DNA of 10,272 nt from positions 1 to 10,272 of the forward strand of contig JALCCG010000470.1 of the NCBI GenBank assembly GCA_023212695.1. The letters are read 5' to 3'. Positions 1 to 7,132 of the stretch are shown here, in pieces. The position numbers and the translations under genes were made by a program. Source of the stretch: Sporisorium sorghi. Lineage: Eukaryota; Basidiomycota; Ustilaginomycetes; Ustilaginales; Ustilaginaceae. How positions within the stretch are numbered: the first letter of the stretch is position 1; each line of letters begins with the position of its first letter. Under the pieces are notes generated by a model. It did not search any database, was not told the origin of the DNA, and saw nothing but the letters and a program-made list of their open reading frames with translations.

Positions 1-204
1 AGGAAGGCGATTCGCATCCAGCACCAAGCAGAGGGCGAGGCGCAGAGCAAGAAGGAGCAAGCCGTCGAGGAGCGAAAGAGGAAAGCCGAGCACGATGCTG
101 CCTGGGAGCAGACGCGTGATCACCGTGTCGCGGACTGGAGGGCGTTTCAGAAGGGCAGCAAGAAGAAGAAGAAGAGGAAGGCTGATCCCAATGTTCTCGG
201 GTGA
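1..204 (+). CDS. DNAJC8/Spf31-like J-domain protein, C-terminal part only
   Basis: Frame 1 is open from the first base of the window to a TGA at 202-204, giving 67 residues; the 5' part, including any J domain, lies outside the window. The visible part is a highly charged, helix-forming tail. It contains the block HDAAWEQTRDHRVADWRAFQ (residues 31-50), followed by a lysine cluster (K54-K58) and the end DPNVLG. The pattern W-E-x-x-R-D-x-R-V-x-x-W-R-x-F-Q is characteristic of the C-terminus of human DNAJC8 and fission yeast Spf31, J-domain proteins found with the spliceosome. The lysine/arginine run could serve as a nuclear localisation signal. Identification rests on this tail alone; the J domain with its HPD motif should be found just upstream. 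Most of the segment has no internal methionine, which fits the end of a longer gene or a last exon. Confidence 0.75.
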   Translation, partial: RKAIRIQHQAEGEAQSKKEQAVEERKRKAEHDAAWEQTRDHRVADWRAFQKGSKKKKKRKADPNVLG

Positions 205-444
205 TGCTTCTTCCTCATGCAAATCACACCTGTTGACCAAGTTGATTGGGCTTGACGAGAGCTGCTCTTTCATTCAAAGCTGTGCAGAATTCGCCGTTGG
301 TGCTGTTTGTTTGCCGATGAGTTTTATTCTTGGATGCAACCTCCACCCGATGATGCCAACAACGTCTCTCGAGCACGACACTCGAGCTAAGTTGTATTCT
401 CTACCACCATCTCCTACACCAACGATCTATCGATAGAAAGAGCG

Positions 445-1391
445 ATGCCCAACGTCACCATCATCAACGACACGTAGGTGCCGCTCAACATCTGCCTGAA
501 GCAAGTTTCGCCGCTTCACTATGCCAACTCGGTGCCACCCAACGGCGGTCGCGCTACGATGCACACCGGTCGAGCGTGGTTCACCATTCAAGCTCGCATA
601 GACCGCGGCGACAACGGATACGACAAGTTCCAGACGTTTGCGCCCATCGCTGCCGTCACGGTGGGTGCGCTCTCGCTCGGTGCGGGTGCCATCTACTTCG
701 CTGGAGCGAGTGCAGCGGCGGGCGGGACGATTGCAGCCGCCTCGGCTGTGGCGGCGAGAGTGTCTGCTGCGGGTTGCCACGCATACCCCCCCACCGTCAA
801 ACGTCTGCTCAAGTACGCGTCCAAGGGACAGACGGCGGGCCAAGATCGGACAGGTGGTGGGCATTGGCGGCGGCGCTCTGGCCGGTGCCAAGGGTGCCAA
901 CGGCAAGTCCAAGCCGGTGGACCAGCAGCTCAAGGACAAGGCTGCACAGGCGTCCAAGTCGGCACTCAAAAAGCTGTTGCAGGGGATGTGTTTTGAGCTC
1001 AGCAGGCTGGTACATCGATCGAGACCGCACCATTCGAATCACCGGTGGACCGAATGCTTCCATCACAGATGGCCTGCTCGTCATCGAAACCGACACCACC
1101 GTCCCTTTTACGCTCGTAGACGAAACCGGCAAGACGGTGGCTGTGGGCAATCAGGCAGGCGGAGAACCTGTTCCTGAAACACCCACAGTGGGGGACGACC
1201 TCGACGATACAGAGGATGCGGCCAAGCTGATCCCGCCTCCAGGTCCCTCTGTCGCCATGGGCATCGGCTCGGCTACGGCAGCTGCGGCTGCGTCGCGAGG
1301 AGCTCCTGTTTTGCAGGCGGAAGGACGAAAGCAGGAAAACAAGAAGGATGGCTTTTGGATGCGCATTCTCAAGGGCGATGATGGTTTCTAG
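445..1391 (+). pseudogene. Disrupted gene of a fungal hypothetical-protein family (glycine/alanine-rich middle)
   Basis: A protein-like reading starts at ATG 445 (MPNVTIINDT) but meets TAG at 475-477, then continues in the same frame with VPLNICLKQVSPLHY and a W-F-T-I-x-A-R motif. It runs through an Ala/Gly-rich, possibly membrane-inserting stretch up to about 835. The sensible reading then moves to frame 2 (AKIGQVVGIGGGALAG to SALKKLLQG, about 839-985). It moves again to frame 3 (SSAGWYIDRDRTIRITGGP to GFWMRILKGDDGF) and ends at TAG 1389-1391. The three segments join into one plausible protein of roughly 315 residues. The layout (short beta-like N-terminus with WFT, hydrophobic Ala/Gly middle, then a GWY...GGP module) resembles an uncharacterised basidiomycete family that I know only as hypothetical proteins; no function can be given. 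At least three lesions are needed: one nonsense codon and two single-base-type frameshifts, near 836-838 (a GGG run) and near 983-990. Introns do not explain them, because the joins are too tight. Sequencing error is the main alternative, although every other gene here is intact. Confidence 0.65.
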
Positions 1392-2203
1392 CCCGACTCG
1401 CCCGACAACGACACGAACACATGATACCCCCCTTTCGAAGACGAGAGTGTTAATTGAGGCTTTGCTCACTCTTGTCGCCATCTGCTTGAGCGGCTGAGCT
1501 CCTCGAGTTGTGTGCGCCTAGCCGACTATCGGGACATGTCAGATCGGAAGATCGAGATCGCTAGCATGTTAGACCTCTCGAGCGCAAGTGGGGAAGCAAA
1601 TGCGCGGCTTTGGATTGGTCAGAAAAAATTCGCCGAACGATGCAGCTGACAACTCGAGATTCGCAAGTCAAGGGTGCAGCTCGATGACGGAAGGGCCGTT
1701 CAAAGGCGGACGTGCGTTGAGATGCACGTTCGTTCGTGCTCGTCGGTGATGTGGAGGAGAAAACGCCAAAAGTCAAGCTCTTGCTCGGACCCATGCTATC
1801 AACGGTGGTGCCGATAGCTCTCGTGCGTTGACTGAAGTGCGCTACATCGCGCAGTCACAGCGTCGGATGCACCGAACGAGGGGTGAGAAGAGCCTCGTTT
1901 GAGGGTGTCGAGTGCTGAGTGGGCCGTGGGAAGAGTGGGGGTTGAAGAGCGTGTGACCACCAAAAGTGTGAGAGCTTCGCTCGCGATCGACGCAACAGCG
2001 CCAGACTACACGATCCATTCACATTTCAACGCAGTGTGGAGCGGTGCTGACAACAACGACTCGCTTCAACGAACATCGAAAGCTTGCTTTTGGAGCATCT
2101 CCTTCCTCATCCTTCCCCCTTCCGCAACATCACTACGCTCCTCTCTCCAATCGACGATACTGAACACCATCGTCCTCAACCCTCACCAATCTAGACCGCG
2201 TTT
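1392..2203. other. Intergenic region and promoter of the AIFM3-like gene
   Basis: I see no convincing gene in this 812-base stretch. It should carry the promoter and leader of the gene starting at 2204. An inverted CCAAT box (ATTGG) lies at 1614-1618. A 6-bp dyad ACGTGC-8-GCACGT lies at 1710-1729, with CACGT half-sites. From about 2095 to 2200 the plus strand becomes pyrimidine-rich (CTCCTTCCTCATCCTTCCCC-like), as fungal leaders and transcription start regions often are. No ATG occurs on the plus strand between about 2000 and 2203, so the ATG at 2204 would be the first one met if transcription starts in the pyrimidine-rich segment. No TATA box is obvious. Confidence 0.5.
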
Positions 2204-4027
2204 ATGCTTCTTCTCCGACAACAACATCCTCGGTTGTTGATCCGTGCTGCTCGCGCTACACTCACCTTTAGCTCACCCTCATCGTCGTCGTCGTCGTCGT
2301 CGTCGTCGTTGCGACCTTTTATTTTCTCACCAAGAGCCAACCTCTCCTCGTCCATCGTCAAAATGTCTGAACAGCGTGTTCGCGTCGGCAGTGCCAAGGA
2401 TGTCGCTCAGGGCAAGATGAAGGAGTTTACCTTTGCCGGCGAGGGCGACGATGCCGTCAAGGTGCTTGTCTCCAACGTCAAAGGCCAGCTCCACGCCACC
2501 TCGTCCAAGTGCACCCACTACGGCGCTCCTCTCGCCAACGGTGTGCTCACCGGCGACGGCCGCATCATCTGCCCCTGGCACGGTGCCTGCTTCCACGCCA
2601 AGAACGGTGAAATCGAGGATGCGCCCGCTCTCGACAGCCTGCTCAGCCTCAAGCTCGAGGTCGAGGGCGACGACCTCTTCGTCACCGCGGACCCCGAGAA
2701 GCTCAAGGGTAAGCCCGGTGTGGCTCCCAGCTGCAAGGGTGGTGCGCAGGCCATCACCAAGGGCAAGGGCGTCGTCATCGTCGGAGGTGGTGCCGGTGCC
2801 ATCAACTGCGTCGAAGAGCTGCGCAAGAGCGGCTACCAGGGCAGCATCACCATTGTCTCGAACGAACAGGCCATCATCGACCGCACCAAGCTCAGCAAGG
2901 CGCTCATCTCGGACGCCGACAAGGTGACGTGGCGCAGCAAGTCGCACCTCAACAACGTGCTCGGTGTCGAGCTGCAGAACACCACGGTGACCAAGGTCGA
3001 TGCGGACGCCAAGAGCGTCACGCTCGAGAACGGATCGACGCTCGAGTACGAGAAGCTGGTGCTTGCTACCGGTGGCACTCCCAAGCGCATCCCCATCCCC
3101 GGCTCTGATTTTAAGGACGTGCTGGTGCTGCGCCAGATCAGCGACACCAAGGCGATCAACGAGGCCGTAGGCAACGAGGAGGGCGACGAGTCCAAGAAGA
3201 GCAAGAACGTTGTGGTCATTGGATCCAGCTTCATTGGCATGGAGGCGGCCATCGCGCTCACCAAGCGTGCCAACGTGTCGGTGGTGGGCATGGAAAAGGT
3301 GCCCTTCGAGCGTGTGCTCGGCCAAGAGGTGGGGCAGGGTCTGATGCAGGCGCAGCTCAAGAACGGCCTCAAGTTCCACATGCAGGCGGGCGTCGAGCGC
3401 ATCCAGGGCGACAAGTCGTCCGGGCCCAAGGCGGTGGTGATCAAGAACAGTGAGGGTAAGGAGGAGTCGCTCCCCGCCGACGTGGTCATTCTCGGCGTGG
3501 GTGTTGCGCCTGCCACCGGCTTCCTCAAGGACTCGGGCTTCAAGCTGGAAAAGGACGGTGGCATCGCCGTCGACTCGAAGCTCCGCGTTCAGGGCCACCA
3601 GGACATCTTTGCGATCGGCGACATCGCAGCCGCGCCCACGCGCGCTTCGGACCACAGCAGGATCGAGCACTGGAACGTAGCCTCCAACCACGGCCGCGCC
3701 GTCGCCAAGACGCTCGCCGGCACCGAGACCGACTACGACAAGGTGGCCATCTTCTGGTCGGCGTTGGGCTCGCAGCTGCGATACTGTGGCAGCGGTGGTC
3801 CGCAGTTTGACACGGTGTACGTGGATGGCAAGCCAGAAGAGCTCAAATTTGCGGCGTACTATGCGAAGGGAGATGAGGTGGTTGCGGTGGCCACGATGGG
3901 TGTCGACCCGCTTATGGTGCAGTGCAGCGAGCTGATCCGCATCGGAGCCATGCCCAAGCTATCCGAGATCAAGGGCGGCAAGAACCCGCTCGATGTGGAT
4001 CTTTCGTTGCCCTCGGCCAGGATCTGA
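2204..4027 (+). CDS. AIFM3/Nfrl-type flavoprotein: Rieske [2Fe-2S] plus FAD/NADH oxidoreductase
   Basis: The 607-residue intact reading frame is about the length of human AIFM3 (605). Residues 1-53 are a typical mitochondrial presequence: six Arg, no Asp or Glu, and a serine run (S26-S35). The Rieske domain (about 58-162) has both ligand pairs, C103-x-H105 and C123-PW-H126, for a [2Fe-2S] cluster. A class I pyridine-nucleotide-disulfide oxidoreductase module follows. Its FAD dinucleotide motif is VVIVGGGAGA (190-199), its NAD(P)H-binding motif is VVVIGSSFIG (336-345), and the second FAD motif is DIFAIGD (467-473), close to a family hallmark. The C-terminal AIF-like dimerisation-type domain covers about 490-590. 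No CxxxxC redox disulfide is seen, as expected for AIF/ferredoxin-reductase-like members. The likely role is electron transfer from NAD(P)H through FAD to the Rieske cluster; the physiological acceptor is unknown. The ATG at 2204 has T at -3, whereas the in-frame ATG at 2363 (M54) sits in CAAAATG with A at -3 and begins just before the Rieske domain. The long form is chosen for the presequence; both may be used. No intron is needed. Confidence 0.93.
   Translation: MLLLRQQHPRLLIRAARATLTFSSPSSSSSSSSSSLRPFIFSPRANLSSSIVKMSEQRVRVGSAKDVAQGKMKEFTFAGEGDDAVKVLVSNVKGQLHATSSKCTHYGAPLANGVLTGDGRIICPWHGACFHAKNGEIEDAPALDSLLSLKLEVEGDDLFVTADPEKLKGKPGVAPSCKGGAQAITKGKGVVIVGGGAGAINCVEELRKSGYQGSITIVSNEQAIIDRTKLSKALISDADKVTWRSKSHLNNVLGVELQNTTVTKVDADAKSVTLENGSTLEYEKLVLATGGTPKRIPIPGSDFKDVLVLRQISDTKAINEAVGNEEGDESKKSKNVVVIGSSFIGMEAAIALTKRANVSVVGMEKVPFERVLGQEVGQGLMQAQLKNGLKFHMQAGVERIQGDKSSGPKAVVIKNSEGKEESLPADVVILGVGVAPATGFLKDSGFKLEKDGGIAVDSKLRVQGHQDIFAIGDIAAAPTRASDHSRIEHWNVASNHGRAVAKTLAGTETDYDKVAIFWSALGSQLRYCGSGGPQFDTVYVDGKPEELKFAAYYAKGDEVVAVATMGVDPLMVQCSELIRIGAMPKLSEIKGGKNPLDVDLSLPSARI
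2282..2308 (+). repeat. (TCG)9 trinucleotide microsatellite inside the presequence
   Basis: Nine perfect TCG copies, in frame, encode Ser27-Ser35 of the AIFM3-like presequence; a preceding TCA makes a ten-serine run. Unit-length changes would lengthen or shorten the serine spacer without breaking the frame. On the minus strand the same DNA reads as an Asp run, which is only a shadow. Confidence 0.9.
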
Positions 4028-4530
4028 AGGCGCGCGCCGCAGTCTGTGACTCTATGTTACGAATCGCTATGAATGCAGTTGTAGACACTTTTGTCAATGC
4101 TCAGTCTCTCAAGCTCGATGACGTACGAATCTCTCCCTTGCGGCCGAGTGTTGAGAATGGCACGGCCAAGTCCGTGGAATAGGAGAGCAGGCGCATAGAT
4201 TGCCGTGATAGAACCGAACCGAAGATGCTCACAGCGTGAAGAGAACATTTTGAAGCACGCGATGGCCAAAAAATTTGATGGCGGAGCTGTACCGCCGCGG
4301 AGAATTCAACCCGACGCCTAGGCTGTTGCAGGCCAAGGCATCATCGGCCATCTCCTTGCAGCGTGAGGCACTGGTACACGGAGCGACGAAGGGGAGCGCG
4401 AATTTGGTCTTCCGCCCATGGAATTGCCGCGAAGGCCTAGATGTCGTGATTTTTTTTTTGAAATTTGTTGACAGTTCGGGGATATCCACGCAAGGAACGT
4501 GGCTTTTTTCCCTCCTTTTTCTTATCACAG

Positions 4531-4546
4531 CCAATCGGCCAATCGG
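4531..4546 (+). promoter_or_regulatory. Perfect tandem pair of CCAAT boxes
   Basis: The 8-bp unit CCAATCGG occurs twice head to tail with no spacer (4531-4538 and 4539-4546). CCAAT is the core site of the fungal Hap2/3/5 (NF-Y-like) complex, which controls many respiratory and mitochondrial genes. The site lies about 540 bases upstream of a gene for a predicted mitochondrial protein. That it works as a Hap site is inference; the distance is rather long. Confidence 0.4.
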
Positions 4547-4614
4547 CACAATTTCCGTCATCAGTCACCACCGCACCTCGTATCGACGCGGGGAGCACAG
4601 ACCTCGGCTAGAAG

Positions 4615-4655
4615 TTTTTTTTTCTTCTTTTTTTCTTTCTTCTTTTTCTTCTTTT
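4615..4655 (+). repeat. Pyrimidine tract (T/C only, 41 bases)
   Basis: Forty-one consecutive bases are T or C, starting with T9 and continuing as short T runs separated by single C residues. Such tracts stiffen DNA and favour nucleosome-free promoter regions. The tract could also bind single-strand or polypyrimidine factors if transcribed. It lies between the CCAAT pair and the YCII start codon. Confidence 0.7.
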
Positions 4656-4778
4656 GCCCCACACACTGGCAGACGGGGGAGATTCCGCTCGAGAGCCCAT
4701 TCCCATGGACTTTGAGCTTTCGCTCAGTCAGCTGACTGCTCTTCTGCCTGTTTTCGGCGCTGTCCGATTTTTTTTTTC

Positions 4779-4908
4779 GCGCTTTTTTCACAAAAGCTTT
4801 TATGAGCCGAGCCGAACGCCGAGAAAAAAGGGCGGGAAAAAAAGCTTGGAGAGGAGATGGTGTGATGCTGCAAGTCGTGGGATGGTTGGCGTTGAGCGCT
4901 TTTTTCAC
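4779..4908 (+). repeat. Two direct copies of a 13-bp motif, GCGCTTTTTTCAC
   Basis: Identical copies occur at 4779-4791 and 4896-4908, 117 bases apart start to start, in the putative YCII promoter. The second copy ends about 175 bases before the start codon. A related but shorter GCGCTTTTTGAC occurs near the right edge of the window (about 10248). The repeat could be a transcription-factor site or a chance product of the T-rich background. Confidence 0.5.
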
Positions 4909-5081
4909 GCAGCGTGTCAACCCTCTTTTTCCCATCACTGCCGGTGCGAACTTTTCCTTCGTGGTGGCGAGTCCATAAAGAGACGCATTCCTGCTTTCAT
5001 CGCCCCGCCAACATCCTCGTTGTGACCATCATCTGTTTCCACTCCTACAACTTCATCCTACGGACGAACCGATCACTCACA

Positions 5082-5741
5082 ATGTCGCTGTTCAGAGCCG
5101 CCACTTCGGCACTGCGCATCTCTGGCACCCGCACGTTCTCCTCCGCATCCACGCTGTGTGCAGCTGCCGGAGCCTCCACCACCGACGCTAACGCGGGACC
5201 CTGGGCGGACCGCCCCTCAGCCCCCCGCCTCAACCGCTACCTCGTCGTCGCCGAAGACTTCTCGGACGCCGGTGCCAACGCGCGCCGCTTCGAGGTGCGC
5301 GAGCGACACCTCGAGCAAGCCCAAAACGGCAAGCGTGCCGGGCGCATCGAGCTTGGCGGCGCGCTCCTGCGCCGCGACTTCTCGGAGATCGACGAAGAGG
5401 TCGGACCCGGCCCACACATGGCGGGCAGCGTGCTGGTCGTGCTCGCGGAGAGCATCCAGGACGTGAAGCAGCGCGTGCTGCAGGACGAGTACTCGCAGGG
5501 CGCCGTGTGGGATGTCGAGCGCATCAAGATTTACCCGTTTTTGCAGGCGCCGCTCAAGAGTGCCGCTGCTGAGAACGTCGCTGCTGCGGTGGAGGCGGAT
5601 GCGAACGCGGCGAGGGCGAACGGCGGTAATGCTAATGCGACCCTGGGTCAGCTGCGCCAGGATCTGGCAGCTGGTAAAGGGCACAAGATGATTACGCTCG
5701 GCGCGCTGAGGAGGATGCACCAGAGCGTTAGCCGCGATTAA
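5082..5741 (+). CDS. YCII-domain protein, predicted mitochondrial
   Basis: The ATG at 5082 sits in a good fungal context (CACAATG) and gives 219 residues. The frame is open further upstream to an ATG at 4914, but that extension crosses the promoter-like region and is rejected. Residues 1 to about 25 (MSLFRAATSALRISGTRTFS...) form an Arg/Ser/Ala presequence without acidic residues, predicting mitochondrial import. The YCII-related domain spans about 51-156: NRYLVVAEDF, R73-x-R-H76-L, GRIELGGALL, H112-MAGSVLVV, D135-EY and a closing WDVERIKIYPF. The His and Asp positions resemble the conserved pair proposed as the active site in bacterial YciI proteins; the reaction is unknown for most members. 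Bacterial YciI proteins are about 100 residues, so this one adds a presequence and a roughly 60-residue Ala/Asn-rich C-terminal extension (157-219). Fungal homologues are generally uncharacterised. No intron is needed. Confidence 0.85.
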   Translation: MSLFRAATSALRISGTRTFSSASTLCAAAGASTTDANAGPWADRPSAPRLNRYLVVAEDFSDAGANARRFEVRERHLEQAQNGKRAGRIELGGALLRRDFSEIDEEVGPGPHMAGSVLVVLAESIQDVKQRVLQDEYSQGAVWDVERIKIYPFLQAPLKSAAAENVAAAVEADANAARANGGNANATLGQLRQDLAAGKGHKMITLGALRRMHQSVSRD

Positions 5742-6341
5742 GAGAGAGAGACTTCCTTGCTGGATTGTGCTCTTCATAAATAAGACTTCGCTGCGGAACG
5801 CACGTACGCAGTCCCAAAAGACGTGGCCATTCTTCATCGATACCACTCGTCAACCCGTTGATCTCTGCTGTCTCGAGACAGGAACTCCAGATCAACATCA
5901 CATATACCCCATCCCGAAAAGAACCGGTTCAACAAACCGTCAGAAAGGAGAAGCTGGCGATCACTCGCATCCCACCGCTCTCCCCCCCCGGGAAAATGTC
6001 GCTTCAACAAGCGACTTGCACTGTTCTGCGCACATTTGTCTAGGCACGACGAGCCTTGGGCGAATCACTTCACCCAGCGATGGCGCCTATACGCCTGTGG
6101 GTTCACGTTGTCTCAGTTTCTCTTGCCTGCAATGTAGCATTCGTACTTTCTCAGCCATGCGTTGCATTCGAATGTCACACAATTCATCTCTCACAGTGTG
6201 TCACTACCCTCCCAGATTTCGTGCCATGAGCACATCGAAGACGCTTGCACAGCCGACACTCCTCGCCCCTCCCCACACGCTGCCAGGCGAGCAACAAAAC
6301 GGCTTTTCTGTTCCTTATGCACAATATCGAGCAGAGCTTCT
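5742..6341. other. Convergent intergenic region
   Basis: These 600 bases separate two genes that point at each other, so they should hold both 3' untranslated regions and both polyadenylation sites. An A/T-rich CATAAATAAG at 5775-5784, about 35 bases after the YCII stop codon, is a candidate polyadenylation signal for that gene. The open frames present are of chance composition. No RNA gene was recognised. Confidence 0.5.
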
Positions 6342-7132
6342 CTAGAGCTCAGGCATCCAACGAACAGCCTTCTCCTCGTTCTTGGTATGAATGATGAGTC
6401 TGTGGCCCAGCTTGCCCTCGGTGTGGAACGAGGCGTGCCAGCGCTCCGGAACAGGCTTACGCTGCGTGCACCAGTAGAAGATGTCCCAGTCGGGTTCGTC
6501 GAGCAGCTGTCATCACCAAGCCAATTGTACTCCTTATCAGTGATCTCTCCCCTCAACGCTCTGTGATGCAAGCCGGAGAAGACACTTACACGATCGAACT
6601 CATCCAGCTCTTCATCGGGCAAGTCCTTGAGCTCCTTCTTTGCGAATGTGCTGAGCAGCAGGTCCGTCTCCAACGTACCGCGCTTGCGGCACTGGTACAC
6701 GAGCCTTGCGATCTTCGTAGGGCGATCTTGGCCCTCCCTGCCAGGAACGCGCATGGGCGCATCTACGCCGTCGAGCGTCTGCCGCTCAGACGCAAGATTG
6801 AGGCCGGCCCACTTGGACTCCGGACCCGATTCCGGCCCGGAGTTGGCGTTGTTCAGATCGACAATGTCCGGCGAAAAGGGCAGCGGGTACGGATCGGATA
6901 GGGTCGCGTCGGAGACGGTCCCGGAGGGGCCGGACGCGTTGGAGGTGCGTTGCGAGGGGCCCGTTGCGCCTTGGTCGGTGTGGGTGGGGTTGGGGATGTC
7001 GGGTTTCGAGCGGAGGTGAGCGGTGGTCGAGAGGGAGGCGGTGGCAGGGCGGGCGAGTCGGGCAGCAGCAGGTGTCAATGCGGTGCGAGCGAGCGTGCGA
7101 CGCAGCGCAGTGGTTGCGATTCGGATCGTCAT
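6342..7132 (-). CDS. SDH5: Succinate dehydrogenase assembly factor 2, mitochondrial (SDHAF2/Sdh5); two exons
   Basis: The gene is join(7132..6590, 6506..6342) on the minus strand, giving 235 residues. Sdh5/SDHAF2 acts in the mitochondrial matrix, where it promotes covalent attachment of FAD to the flavoprotein subunit Sdh1 of complex II. The conserved core starts near residue 138. It includes [19 protein letters not shown] (142-160), [19 protein letters not shown] (163-181, end of exon 1) and, in exon 2, [12 protein letters not shown] (182-193). It ends with W-M-P-E-L. The exon join restores the family signature [15 protein letters not shown] exactly. Residues 1-43 form a strong mitochondrial presequence rich in Arg, Ala and Thr. 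Residues 44-137 are a poorly conserved linker with a repeated GPES (99-106), which makes the protein longer than the human (166) and yeast (162) forms. The ATG at 7132-7130 is chosen because the presequence begins there; an in-frame ATG at 7291 would add a less suitable leader. Confidence 0.92.
6507..6589 (-). other. Intron of the SDHAF2 gene (83 nt)
   Basis: Read on the minus strand, the intron begins GTAAGT (6589-6584), a consensus donor, and ends GACAG (acceptor AG at 6508-6507). It is phase 0, between Arg181 and Leu182. A CTGAT sequence within CACTGATAAG about 35 bases before the acceptor fits the fungal branch-site consensus. The intron has no in-frame stop and its length is not a multiple of three, so retention would replace the conserved C-terminus with a frameshifted tail. 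Confidence 0.9.

Larger units (their letters stand above)
4028..5081. other. Gene-free region: AIFM3-like 3' end and YCII promoter with poly(dT) tracts
   Basis: No convincing gene is visible in this 1,054-base stretch; the open frames in it are short, low-complexity or lack protein-like composition. The left part should hold the 3' untranslated region of the AIFM3-like gene. From about 4450 the base composition changes sharply to homopolymer runs: T10 at 4450-4459, a 41-base pyrimidine tract at 4615-4655, T10 at 4768-4777, T6 at 4783-4788, A6 at 4824-4829 and A7 at 4837-4843. A palindrome AAAAGCTTTT lies at 4792-4801. A weak TATA-like CATAAAG lies at 4974-4980, about 105 bases before the start codon. 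Poly(dA:dT) tracts of this kind exclude nucleosomes in fungal promoters, so the region most likely drives the gene at 5082. Confidence 0.55.

Noticed and set aside
475..1000. Introns as an explanation for the TAG and frame changes in 445-1391
   Set aside because: GTAGGT at 474-479 looks like a donor, but the nearest acceptor would make a 28-base intron and would remove protein-like sequence. The frame 2 to 3 change occurs within about 15 bases, too short for an intron.
2327..3691. A 454-codon open frame on the minus strand opposite the AIFM3-like gene
   Set aside because: It mirrors a strongly GC3-biased gene, whose codon use removes antisense stops. Its composition is low-complexity (Leu/Asp/Val/Arg) and it shows no domain.
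4275..4715. A 146-codon open frame in the AIFM3-YCII interval
   Set aside because: It runs into the poly(T) and pyrimidine tract (Phe/Ser runs), shows no domain and has no coding-like codon bias.
4914..5081. Upstream in-frame ATG at 4914 as the YCII start
   Set aside because: It would add 56 residues without a presequence-like pattern and lies in the promoter-like region. The ATG at 5082 starts a clear presequence in good context.
5767..6345. A 192-codon open frame in the convergent intergenic region
   Set aside because: Its composition is chance-like, no motif is seen, and it overlaps the expected 3' untranslated regions of both flanking genes.
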